13,548 bases of DNA from Natrialbaceae archaeon (GTDB taxonomy: Archaea; Halobacteriota; Halobacteria; Halobacteriales; Natrialbaceae): NCBI GenBank assembly GCA_003552325.1, contig PUKM01000257.1:1-13548 (forward strand), in the 5' to 3' direction. A program made the position numbers and the translations under genes. How positions within the stretch are numbered: position 1 is the stretch's first letter; every line of letters starts with the position of its first letter. This document shows, piece by piece, positions 1-6,812 of this stretch. The notes under the pieces are model-generated. The model had not been told where the DNA came from. It ran no database searches and saw nothing but the letters and a program-made list of their open reading frames with translations.

Positions 1-375
1 ACCTTTTCGTTTGAACCTATTGGCATCCTCGAGTTCGGTGTCGGCACCATGCTCGTTTCCCCAGTGGATATGGCTCTTGGGGGCACGCTCGGCGTACTCG
101 TCGGACTCAATATGGGGGTTGCCTACCTCGCACTCGTCCAGCCTCGAGCCTGTGGGTTAGGTGCTGGTGCTGGCTTCGCGGCGGCCGTGCCGGCGCTCTT
201 TTCGGGATCGGTGTGTTGTGCGCCGGTGCTTATTCTCGTGCTCGGCATCCAGGCCAGTGGGACGCTCCTCACGGTCTTACCCTGGTTGTTGCCAGTGGGT
301 GTCGCGATGTTACTCGGGAGTCTCGTATACGTTGCCGGGATGATCGACGTCGGACACTTATCCCACACAAAATAG
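1..375 (+). CDS. Uncharacterised multi-span membrane protein (5' end outside window)
   Basis: This is the C-terminal part of a hydrophobic haloarchaeal membrane protein of unknown function. The frame is open from base 1, so the ATG at 49 need not be the real start; 16 codons precede it in frame. Counted from that Met, hydrophobic Gly/Ala/Leu/Val-rich segments lie at about residues 12-31, 36-56, 58-70 and 74-95, so three or four membrane spans are visible. A Cys-Cys-Ala-Pro motif (about residues 56-59) follows a Gly-Ser-Val turn. A CC-x-P pair near a membrane segment recalls metal-handling membrane proteins, but I would not assign a function from it. I recall similar haloarchaeal proteins of about 200 residues. 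The gene ends only 6 bp before the end of ftsZ1 on the other strand, so the two transcripts converge. Confidence 0.75.
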   Translation, partial: TFSFEPIGILEFGVGTMLVSPVDMALGGTLGVLVGLNMGVAYLALVQPRACGLGAGAGFAAAVPALFSGSVCCAPVLILVLGIQASGTLLTVLPWLLPVGVAMLLGSLVYVAGMIDVGHLSHTK

Positions 376-381
376 CCGCGA

Positions 382-1539
382 TCAGTCGACGAAATCGATA
401 TCCTGTCCCTGGCCGTGACCCTGTGGTTGGACGGCTTCGCCATCCGGGCGGCCATAAATTTGTGGCGACTCGACACCCGTGACGACGATCATGGTCCGCA
501 TACGGCCCTCGAGCGATTCGTCGATCGAGGTTCCCCAGATGATGCGGGCGTCGGGGTCGATCCGGTCGTAGATTTCCTCGACGACACCTTCGGCTTCCTC
601 GATGGACATGTCGTTCCCACCGGTGACGTTGACCAGCGCGGAGTTCGCCCCGGAGATATCGACGTCCAGCAGTGGGCTGCGCAGTGCCGTTTTGACTGAG
701 TCTTCGGCTTTCGCTTCGGAGTCGGACTCACCGAGGCCGATCATCGCGACGCCGCCCCGTTCCATGACGGTGCGGACGTCGGCGAAGTCAAGGTTGACGA
801 GGCCGGGTTTCGTGATGAGTTCGGTGATGCCTTTCACCGAGCGCATCAGCACCTCGTCGCTGACCTTGAACGCCTGTTTGACGGGGAGTTTGCCTACCGA
901 GTCGAGCAAGCGGTCGTTCGGGACGACGATGACGGTATCGCTCACGTCCCGCAGGCGCTCGAGGCCGGCTTCGGCGTTCGTTCGTCGAACCTCTCCTTCG
1001 GCGGTAAAGGGCGTCGTGACGATCGAAATCGTCAGTGCGCCGGACTCACGGGCGGCTTTGGCGACGACGGGGGCCGAGCCGGTGCCGGTTCCGCCACCGA
1101 GGCCGGCGGTGACGAACACCATGTCCGCGCCATCGATTGCGTCGTAGATGTCCTGTTGGCTCTCGAGGGCGGCTTCTTCACCGACCTGGGGCAACGAGCC
1201 GGCGCCACGGCCCGAGGTTTTCTGTTCGCCCATCAGGATTTTGGTTTCCGCGTCGATTTCGACGAGGTGCTGGACGTCGGTGTTGGCGGCGACCAGTTTC
1301 GCGCCGTGAATTCCCTCCTCGTTCATTCGGTTGACGGTGTTGCCGCCTGCACCGCCACAGCCGACGACGGTAATATTGGTTTGGAGGTCATCCAGCACGT
1401 CGAGCAACTCGTCGTCTGTCATCGTGCCAGATGTCGAGCCACTGCCGTCACCGCCCTGTGGTGGTTCCCGTCCGACTGGGTCGTGTTCGGCCTCCCCATC
1501 CTCGGCCTCGTCGATGGCGTTTTCGACAATTGAGTCCAT
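382..1539 (-). CDS. ftsZ1: Cell division GTPase FtsZ, FtsZ1 type
   Basis: This tubulin-superfamily GTPase polymerises into the cytokinetic ring at mid-cell. Visible features are an acidic N-terminal extension (residues 1-50), the nucleotide-binding VVGCGGAGGNTVNRM region (58-72), the tubulin signature GGGTGTGS (148-155), and the T7 synergy loop with N249, D251 and D254 that completes the GTP site of the next subunit. The C-terminal tail is short, rich in Gly and Gln, and ends in acidic residues. The length of 385 fits the family. The MDSIV start and the overall sequence match haloarchaeal FtsZ1 rather than FtsZ2 as I remember them. In haloarchaea FtsZ1 acts first and helps place FtsZ2 and SepF. 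A TATA-like stretch and two palindromes lie upstream, so it probably has its own promoter although dtdA precedes it on the same strand. Confidence 0.95.
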   Translation of the reverse strand: MDSIVENAIDEAEDGEAEHDPVGREPPQGGDGSGSTSGTMTDDELLDVLDDLQTNITVVGCGGAGGNTVNRMNEEGIHGAKLVAANTDVQHLVEIDAETKILMGEQKTSGRGAGSLPQVGEEAALESQQDIYDAIDGADMVFVTAGLGGGTGTGSAPVVAKAARESGALTISIVTTPFTAEGEVRRTNAEAGLERLRDVSDTVIVVPNDRLLDSVGKLPVKQAFKVSDEVLMRSVKGITELITKPGLVNLDFADVRTVMERGGVAMIGLGESDSEAKAEDSVKTALRSPLLDVDISGANSALVNVTGGNDMSIEEAEGVVEEIYDRIDPDARIIWGTSIDESLEGRMRTMIVVTGVESPQIYGRPDGEAVQPQGHGQGQDIDFVD

Positions 1540-1562
1540 TCTTGCCCCTTTCTAGCAGATGG

Positions 1563-1575
1563 AGTATTATTATCT
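1563..1575 (-). promoter_or_regulatory. Probable ftsZ1 promoter (TATA-like box)
   Basis: On the minus strand the sequence reads GATAATAATACTC, an A/T island in otherwise GC-rich DNA, centred about 30 nt before the ftsZ1 ATG. This is the usual archaeal TATA distance for a leaderless or very short-leader transcript. A GGGG run sits about 6 nt before the ATG and could act as a weak ribosome-binding site if transcription starts further upstream. Confidence 0.55.
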
Positions 1576-1586
1576 TTCCCCAAGAC

Positions 1587-1604
1587 GTCAGACGGATGTC
1601 TGAC
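1587..1604. promoter_or_regulatory. Inverted repeat upstream of the ftsZ1 TATA box, candidate operator
   Basis: GTCAGAC and GTCTGAC form a perfect 7-bp inverted repeat with a 4-nt spacer (ggat). It sits about 10 bp upstream of the TATA-like box, where an archaeal activator or repressor dimer would bind. No binding protein can be named from the sequence. Confidence 0.45.
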
Positions 1605-1610
1605 AACATA

Positions 1611-1624
1611 ATGTAATATTACAT
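1611..1624. promoter_or_regulatory. 14-bp perfect AT-rich palindrome upstream of ftsZ1
   Basis: ATGTAATATTACAT is fully self-complementary and very AT-rich for this genome. It lies 7 bp beyond the 1587-1604 inverted repeat in the dtdA-ftsZ1 gap. It could be a second operator, or the end region of the dtdA transcript. Confidence 0.4.
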
Positions 1625-1675
1625 GTTCGGTAACACACCAATCAAGATGGGTGTGTGGAGACTGGTTAACAGCGG

Positions 1676-3040
1676 TTACTCTCGAGTAAATGGGGTGTCG
1701 AGTTCGTATCGTGTCGTCCGTTTTTCACAGACGTCCTCGGGGGTGATCTCCTCCCCGTCAACAGTGACGGACTGCCCACCTGCCAGTCGGCCAAAGGCTG
1801 GCCCCTCCGGGACCCCTGCCTCGAGGGCGAGTGCCGGATCGAACGCGGTTTCTGTCCCGACGATCGCGTCTCCCTCGTGGACCACCGTCTCGTACCGTTG
1901 CCCGAGGATGTCGATGAGCCCGGAGACGATTTGCGTGGCGGCGTCGGAGCCACCGTCGCCATCGTCGGGAAGGGCAACCCGCCTCCCGACGCGACTGCCT
2001 CCGTTTCGCGTCTCGAATCCGACGGTCCGTGCGGCGATGAGGTTCCACACGGCGTCGGGATCGATTCCCTCCGCCGTGTCGAGCACGTCGTTCGGCAACT
2101 CGACGACGGCAAGTTGAGGCGTTCTAACCGCCCCGAATCGCACGCCATCGTCGACGGCTCCGAGTCGTGACTCGACGCACTCGACGAGCGAACGCGGTCG
2201 ATCACCGACGGTTCGAACCCAGGTTTCACTCACGACGCGATACCCCATGTCGTCGAGTACCCGCTCGAGCACCTCCCTCCCTTCCCACTCACCATCGAGG
2301 ACGGCGTGATCGGCTCGACTCTCGCGGAAGGCCGCCTCGATCACGTCACGGTAGGAACGTGGATCGCCCAGCTCCTCGAGGGCCCAGTCGGCGGCGACGT
2401 GGCCGACGTTCCAGGCCGTCTCACGGGTAATGCGTTCGAACCGGGGAACGTAGTGGTTCCCGCCGAAGCCGACGAGTTGTCTTGGGCCGTGAGCGGCCCT
2501 CCCTCGAAGGTCGAGGATCGCTCGCGCAACTGCCCTGGCGGCGTCGGGGTCGTCCCACTGGTCCGCGCTGCTCCCGACTTCCGCGAACAGCGACGGACAG
2601 CCGACGTCGGTCGGGCCGTGGTGGGTACACTCGAGGCCCGTGTCGTAGGACTCGGGCGCGTGGCGGTCGAACGCCTCCAGAATCGACTCGAGCGCGTTCG
2701 GACAGGCGGCCGCGACGGCGTGATCATCGCCACCGTATTCAGCGGGACCGAAATTCCCCGTACAGTGGGCCGTGAGCAGCCGATCCGTGTTCCCTGCGTG
2801 TCGGGACGCGAAGACGAGCAGGTTGGGCTCGCGTGAAAACGCGTCAGCCGGTCGCTCGAGGTCGAGGTGGCGCGTCTCGAACGACCGAAGCTCGACCCCT
2901 TCGAGTCGATAATAGGTCCCACCGCCCTCTTCGTCCGGCCGTGTGTCGTCTTCCAGTTGCTCCCAGTCAGCTATTTCGAGCAGGTGCGAACAGATGTGGC
3001 TCGAGGCGCGATCAGCCCGACTTTCGACGATAGCGAGCAC
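1676..3040 (-). CDS. dtdA: D-aminoacyl-tRNA deacylase, archaeal/plant type
   Basis: This enzyme hydrolyses the ester of D-amino acids wrongly attached to tRNA (for example D-Tyr-tRNA) and so recycles the tRNA. It acts in the cytoplasm. Family motifs are all present: FASRHAGNTDRLLTAHCTGN (78-97), CTHHGPTDVGCPS (138-150) and GFGGNHYVPRF (191-201), whose His residues are the probable zinc and catalytic set, plus a GH pair at 213-214. The first half (to about residue 270) is the conserved DtdA core. The remainder is a haloarchaeal C-terminal extension seen in many halophile DtdA proteins, giving 454 residues. The start is GTG; the MLAIVESRAD opening fits the family, and nearby ATGs are out of frame. 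A weak TATA-like stretch (about 3062-3070) lies 26 nt upstream. Confidence 0.93.
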   Translation of the reverse strand: MLAIVESRADRASSHICSHLLEIADWEQLEDDTRPDEEGGGTYYRLEGVELRSFETRHLDLERPADAFSREPNLLVFASRHAGNTDRLLTAHCTGNFGPAEYGGDDHAVAAACPNALESILEAFDRHAPESYDTGLECTHHGPTDVGCPSLFAEVGSSADQWDDPDAARAVARAILDLRGRAAHGPRQLVGFGGNHYVPRFERITRETAWNVGHVAADWALEELGDPRSYRDVIEAAFRESRADHAVLDGEWEGREVLERVLDDMGYRVVSETWVRTVGDRPRSLVECVESRLGAVDDGVRFGAVRTPQLAVVELPNDVLDTAEGIDPDAVWNLIAARTVGFETRNGGSRVGRRVALPDDGDGGSDAATQIVSGLIDILGQRYETVVHEGDAIVGTETAFDPALALEAGVPEGPAFGRLAGGQSVTVDGEEITPEDVCEKRTTRYELDTPFTRE

Positions 3041-3109
3041 AGCATCTCATCAGTTCTGGGGCGTTGAATAGCCTCCGTTTCCGAGGCCACCTGGTCGGTC
3101 TGACAGCCG

Positions 3110-4087
3110 TTAGCGGTCCATCCGGCTGACCCACCGACCCGGGGCATCGAGCTCTTCTTCGGTGGGCAAGCAATCTGGGTGGTCCCAGACCTGGCTGGCG
3201 AAGGTCACATCTCGGCTGGCGACGACCGCCTCGAAGAAGGATTTTCCGCGTTCGTACTGTCGCTGTTTCAATCCCAACCCCAGAAGGCGACGGAACAGCT
3301 GTTGGAGTGGCCCGCGACCCTGCCGTCTGGCATCGAGTTTCCGTCGGAGGGCCTCGTACTCGTCGTCGAACGCATGATCCATCAGGAGTTCGGCGTATCC
3401 CTCCACCACGGTCATCGTGGTGTTGAGTTCTTTGAACGCGTCCCGATCGAACGCCCCCTCGGACAGCGCATCGATCCCCTCACGCATCCGAGACTCGAGG
3501 TGTGTCGACAACCAGGGTGCGGCCCCGAACTCGGCGGCGTGGGTCACTTCGTGGAAGGCGATCCAGCGCCTGAACCGGTCGGCGTCGACCTCGAGGACGT
3601 CGGCAGCCTTGAGGATGTTTGGGCGGACGAAATACAGGGCGTGATCGTCATCAGGTGTGTCCGCTAACAACAGCGGGTCGTACTGGCCGAGCACGTTCCG
3701 GCCTAAAAACGCGAGGAGCACAGTCATCGTCCCAGTATTGATCGTTCGAGCGGCACCGGGGAACGCGCCCAGCTGGTTTTCCATCGGCGCCATCACCCGT
3801 TCGAATGTCGCGATGTTCGCATCGATCCAGTGGTGGCGATTCTGGATTTCGACAGCTTCAGGGACGTCGAACTCGAGTCCTGCTGCCTCACGGACGGCCG
3901 TTCGAGCGTCCCGGACGTCCCTTGCGTAAGCCGCTCGTTCGGCAGCATCGACCTCGAGGGAACCAGGGTCGGTGGAGGCTTTTGCGGCCTCGGCAGCGGC
4001 CGCCCAGTCGATAGCGTCAGTTCCGGACGCCCCCGCGACGGCGCGCACGCTACGATAAAGGTTCACAGGTGAGGTACGTGGAGACAC
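3110..4087 (-). CDS. Zincin-type putative metalloprotease (DUF2342-like)
   Basis: This is a probable zinc-dependent hydrolase of a poorly characterised family that includes proteins labelled as associated with coenzyme F420 biosynthesis. The sequence shows a HEVTH zincin motif (H179, E180, H183) followed about 46 residues later by VEGYAELLMD, where E229 is the likely third zinc ligand. An upstream segment with RPNI and a long helical region complete the fold. No signal peptide is visible, so it is probably cytoplasmic. The start shown is GTG at 4087; a second in-frame GTG at 4066 would begin VNLYRSVRAV and may be the true start. It lies 30 bp after the acidic membrane protein gene and is probably co-transcribed with it. 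The natural substrate is unknown. Confidence 0.8.
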   Translation of the reverse strand: MSPRTSPVNLYRSVRAVAGASGTDAIDWAAAAEAAKASTDPGSLEVDAAERAAYARDVRDARTAVREAAGLEFDVPEAVEIQNRHHWIDANIATFERVMAPMENQLGAFPGAARTINTGTMTVLLAFLGRNVLGQYDPLLLADTPDDDHALYFVRPNILKAADVLEVDADRFRRWIAFHEVTHAAEFGAAPWLSTHLESRMREGIDALSEGAFDRDAFKELNTTMTVVEGYAELLMDHAFDDEYEALRRKLDARRQGRGPLQQLFRRLLGLGLKQRQYERGKSFFEAVVASRDVTFASQVWDHPDCLPTEEELDAPGRWVSRMDR

Positions 4088-4117
4088 GTCAAAAGGGTTC
4101 GGTCGGGGGTCTGTCCC

Positions 4118-4420
4118 TCAGGAGACGATGATCTCCGGTTCTTCGTCGGCCTCGAGCGACTCCTCGCTGTCTCCCCCGCGGAACTTCTTGACCGCGACCG
4201 CAACGCCAATCAGCGCGACCAGTCCAACGATCACGGCGAGGGGGGTGCTCGAGGACTCGTCTGCGGAAGCGGTGGCTTCGTCGTCCGTCTCCTCGTCTTC
4301 CTCGCTGTCCTCGGCCTCGAGCGCTTCACCGAACGGGAGCGCGTCGTTGAGCGCCTTTGGACCAAACTGCGTCTCGCCGTCCAGATGCAACTCGATAAAC
4401 GTGAACTTTTTATCGCTCAT
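4118..4420 (-). CDS. Small acidic single-span membrane protein
   Basis: This 100-residue protein is of unknown function. It has a short N-terminal domain (residues 1-34), a strongly acidic Asp/Glu/Ser-rich linker (35-58), one transmembrane helix (about 60-77, followed by KKFRGG), and an acidic tail ending EIIVS. The positive KKFR after the helix suggests that the C-terminus is cytoplasmic. It is the first gene of the minus-strand block, with a possible TATA-like sequence around 4443-4449 about 26 nt before the ATG and no Shine-Dalgarno site. Its close linkage to the HExxH protein suggests a functional pair, for instance a membrane partner or substrate, but this is inference from position only. 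Confidence 0.8.
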   Translation of the reverse strand: MSDKKFTFIELHLDGETQFGPKALNDALPFGEALEAEDSEEDEETDDEATASADESSSTPLAVIVGLVALIGVAVAVKKFRGGDSEESLEADEEPEIIVS

Positions 4421-4540
4421 GATCCATCGTACGACGACAACTCATTTAGCAGTTGTGCCGGCTCCTCGAGCTTGAGATTCCGTGGCAGTGACACACATGA
4501 AACCCAATAGGTTCAAACCGTTACTCTCTAATCTCCGATT

Positions 4541-5602
4541 ATGGACGAACAAGCACGTGAAATGCTCGTAGAACTGCTCGAAACGCCATCCCCATCGGGG
4601 TACGAAACACGCGGCCAGCGCGTCTGGGTCGACTACGTCTCCTCGTTTGCCGACGACGTTCGGACGGACGCATATGGCAATGCCGTCGCGGTACACGAGG
4701 GTGACCCCGACGGTCCCGAAATCGTGCTTACCGGACACGCCGACGAGATCGGTTTCATCGTCAAGTCCATCGACGACGAGGGCTTCATCAAGCCAGGTCG
4801 GATCGGTGGGAGCGACCCCTCCGTCGCACGTGGCCAGCACGTGACCATTTACGGCGAGGACGGCCCCGTCGACGGCGTTATCGGCCAGAACGCGATCCAC
4901 CTTCGCGAGAACGGTGACGACGACCCCGAGATATCCGACCTCTGGATCGACATCGGCGTCGAAGACGAGGACGCAGCCACCGAACGCGTCTCTATCGGCG
5001 ATCCGATCACCTTCGCGTCGACGGTCTCCTGGCTCTCTGAGACCCGCCTGGCCGGTCGTGGGCTCGACAACCGTGTCGGGACCTGGGCTGCCGCCGAGGG
5101 GCTTCGGACCGCCGTCGATGCCGGCAGTGAGGCAACCGTCTACGCCGTCTCGACCGTGCAGGAAGAACTGGGGCTCAAGGGCGCACAAATGGTCGGCTTC
5201 GATCTCGAGCCCGACGCCGTCGTCGTCGTGGACGTCGGGCATGCGGTCGACTATCCGTCTGCCCCCAAAGACAAGACGAGTCAGATGGCTCTGGGCGACG
5301 GCCCGACGCTCGGCCGAGGCAGCACGAACCATCCCGTCATCTTTGAAGCCCTCGAAACGACCGCGGCCGACCTCGAGATCGATGTCCAGATCGAGGCACT
5401 CGGCGTCGGCACGGGGACTGACGCGGATGGCTTTTTCACCGCGGCTGGGGGCATCCCTTCACAGGTCGTGAGCGTCCCGAACCGGTACATGCACACCCCT
5501 GTCGAAGTCGTGGATACGAACGACCTCGAGGAGATTGCGACCCTGATCGGTACGTTCGCGAGTCGGGCACACGAGTTCGAGCCGTTCGCTGTCGAGATCT
5601 AA
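4541..5602 (+). CDS. M42 family metallo-aminopeptidase
   Basis: This is a cobalt- or zinc-dependent peptidase of the TET-forming M42 family, sometimes mislabelled endoglucanase. It trims short peptides in the cytoplasm, often downstream of the proteasome. The two-metal site is complete: H66 with D68 (TGHADEIG), bridging D176 (GRGLDNR), the catalytic E208 and ligand E209 (VQEELGLKG), D231 (VVVDVGH) and H318 (YMHTPVE). The length of 353 is normal for the family. It diverges from the small membrane protein gene across a 120-bp intergenic region. No strong TATA box is evident before the ATG. The start at MDEQAREMLVELLETPSPSG is typical of the family. Confidence 0.92.
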   Translation: MDEQAREMLVELLETPSPSGYETRGQRVWVDYVSSFADDVRTDAYGNAVAVHEGDPDGPEIVLTGHADEIGFIVKSIDDEGFIKPGRIGGSDPSVARGQHVTIYGEDGPVDGVIGQNAIHLRENGDDDPEISDLWIDIGVEDEDAATERVSIGDPITFASTVSWLSETRLAGRGLDNRVGTWAAAEGLRTAVDAGSEATVYAVSTVQEELGLKGAQMVGFDLEPDAVVVVDVGHAVDYPSAPKDKTSQMALGDGPTLGRGSTNHPVIFEALETTAADLEIDVQIEALGVGTGTDADGFFTAAGGIPSQVVSVPNRYMHTPVEVVDTNDLEEIATLIGTFASRAHEFEPFAVEI

Positions 5603-5679
5603 CCCGTCCTAGCCGTCGCCCGCTACCTCGATTTCCTTTCCTGCCCATGCCACCTCGAGGCCCAGACTCGACCGTGGTG

Positions 5680-5685
5680 TATAAC
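5680..5685 (+). promoter_or_regulatory. TATA box of the H/ACA guide RNA
   Basis: TATAAC begins about 27 nt before position 5707, which is where the first predicted RNA stem begins (5708). The spacing is what an archaeal promoter needs to start transcription at the base of that stem. This supports an independent RNA gene rather than a 5' leader of the next coding region. Confidence 0.6.
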
Positions 5686-5705
5686 TGTGGGGAGTGCCTC
5701 TTTCG

Positions 5706-5903
5706 AGTACGTACCTTTAGTCCCCGGCCGAGTTGACCCACTTCGGGTGCGATGACCGCCCGGCGAACCCGGGTACGTGACATATCGGCGGCGAGAGCCG
5801 CCACGCTGTGGGACGGAAGTCCCCGCCCGGCACGAGGGTTAGCCAGCCGACGCGGCACGCCGCCTCGGGATGAGGCTGGACGTTAGTGTCCCGGGTGATA
5901 TCT
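5706..5903 (+). ncRNA. Double-hairpin H/ACA guide RNA, sR-h45-like
   Basis: The RNA is read as two H/ACA modules built the same way. Module 1 has a 7-bp basal stem (5708-5714 with 5773-5779) followed at once by ACA (5780-5782). Module 2 has a 7-bp basal stem (5824-5830 with 5891-5897) followed at once by ATA (5898-5900). Each carries GATGA (5751-5755; 5869-5873), suited to a K-turn bound by L7Ae. In module 2 the pattern is CCAGCC-GA...GATGA-GGCTGG. Two plain hairpins with GAGA (5787-5802) and GGAA (5810-5823) loops lie between the modules. The right pocket of module 1 (AACCCGG, 5766-5772) can pair with CUGGGUU next to the peptidyl-transferase uridine. In module 2, GAGGGT (5834-5839) and GTTA (5882-5885) flank the UAU of 23S helix 69. 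The rRNA sequences are from memory. It resembles Haloferax sR-h45. The upper stem and left guide of module 1 are not clean. Confidence 0.72.
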
Positions 5904-5938
5904 CATCCTCGAGAGTCATCTCTCCGTGCTGTCACCGT

Positions 5939-5950
5939 TTTCGTACGAAA
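5939..5950. promoter_or_regulatory. 12-bp palindrome upstream of the DUF429 gene
   Basis: TTTCGTACGAAA is perfectly self-complementary and sits 40 bp before the start codon at 5990, between the guide RNA and the coding region. It is a candidate operator. The neighbouring T run could also be part of the end of the guide RNA transcript. Confidence 0.35.
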
Positions 5951-5980
5951 GTACCGAACACCTAACTCGATCTACCCGAA

Positions 5981-5984
5981 GGAG
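5981..5984 (+). promoter_or_regulatory. Shine-Dalgarno site of the DUF429 gene
   Basis: GGAG lies 5 nt before the ATG at 5990. This spacing suits ribosome binding and fixes the start at MYLGVDGCPDGW. It also implies a transcript with a 5' leader, unlike the apparently leaderless neighbours. Confidence 0.6.
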
Positions 5985-5989
5985 TCGGT

Positions 5990-6730
5990 ATGTACCTCGG
6001 TGTCGACGGCTGTCCGGATGGCTGGATCGCCGTCCAGTATGACGAGTCGGGATACGAGGGGGCAACCCTGTACGACACGATCGATTCCCTCTGGGACGAC
6101 CACGGGGACGCAGCCGCCCACGTCCTGATCGACGTCCCCATCGGTCTTCGTGAGGTCTCGAGCGCCCAACGGCCCTGTGACAGCGCCGCTCGAGAACGGC
6201 TCTCCCCGCGCCGACACGCGAGCGTCTTTTCGGTCCCGATCAGAGCGGCGGTCCACGCCGAGTCGTACGAATCAGCGAAGGAGATCCAGGAAACACGGAC
6301 CGATGGGAGTCTCGGCGTCCAATCGTGGGCCATCGCGGACAAGATTGCTGAACTGGATGGTTTCTTGCGTGAACGGACACCAGAGGCACGTGGGGTCGTC
6401 CGCGAGGCCCACCCCGAGGTGTGTTTCTGGGCCTGCAACGACGAGGAGGCGACGGCCTTCTCGAAGACCGGCCAGCCAGCCGCCGCATTTTGGGAACGGA
6501 TCGACATCCTCGAGGGGCTCGAGCCGGGGGTCCTCGAGTGCGTGCGAGCGGCCGGCACCGGGATCGGCGGGACGGTTGCCAACGACGACCTCCTCGATGC
6601 CTTTGTTTTAGCACTTACGGCGAGTCCACTCACCGGTAAGCTTCGAACGCTCCCCGGGGAGTCCGACAGTGACACCGGTGATCCCACTGGGTTGCCGATG
6701 GAGATGGTGTACGCGTACCCCGCTGAGTAA
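5990..6730 (+). CDS. DUF429 family protein, RNase H-like fold
   Basis: This is a predicted nuclease-like protein of unknown substrate. DUF429 proteins are thought to have an RNase H-like fold. The motifs appear in order: GVDGCPDGW (4-12) with D6, VLIDVPIGL (45-53) with D48, RPCDSAARERLSPRRHASVF (61-80), EAHPEVCFW (139-147), and NDDLLDAFVLA (198-208) with D199, D200 and D203. The spaced acidic residues are consistent with a metal-dependent phosphodiesterase site, although no activity is firmly known to me. The length of 246 is typical. It follows the guide RNA on the same strand and precedes gatB by 82 bp. Both neighbours concern RNA, but the order may be chance. Confidence 0.85.
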   Translation: MYLGVDGCPDGWIAVQYDESGYEGATLYDTIDSLWDDHGDAAAHVLIDVPIGLREVSSAQRPCDSAARERLSPRRHASVFSVPIRAAVHAESYESAKEIQETRTDGSLGVQSWAIADKIAELDGFLRERTPEARGVVREAHPEVCFWACNDEEATAFSKTGQPAAAFWERIDILEGLEPGVLECVRAAGTGIGGTVANDDLLDAFVLALTASPLTGKLRTLPGESDSDTGDPTGLPMEMVYAYPAE

Positions 6731-6777
6731 ACTCGACTGGCCCAACGGGGTCCATTTACGCGGCCGCCAGCGCTCCG

Positions 6778-6787
6778 TTATGCTTTA
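6778..6787 (+). promoter_or_regulatory. Probable gatB promoter
   Basis: TTATGCTTTA is the most AT-rich stretch of the gap before gatB and is centred about 30 nt before the ATG. No ribosome-binding site is seen, so the transcript is probably leaderless or nearly so. Confidence 0.4.
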
Positions 6788-6812
6788 GCGCCCGCGGATC
6801 AAATCGCCCCTA

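Noticed and set aside
9..23. 15-bp match, inverted, to 4504-4518 (CCAATAGGTTCAAAC)
   Set aside because: A single 15-mer match in a 13.5-kb window is within what chance allows, and neither copy has a meaningful context.
4442..5332. Long minus-strand frame opposite the M42 peptidase
   Set aside because: It is a shadow frame of a GC-rich gene. The plus strand encodes all M42 metal ligands, while the minus frame matches no family I know.
5706..5903. RNase P RNA, SRP RNA or a cobalamin/TPP riboswitch
   Set aside because: The conserved AGGAAAGUCC and ACAGAA boxes of RNase P, the GGAGCA loop of SRP RNA, and the riboswitch core motifs are all absent. The H/ACA reading explains the stems and the ACA position better.
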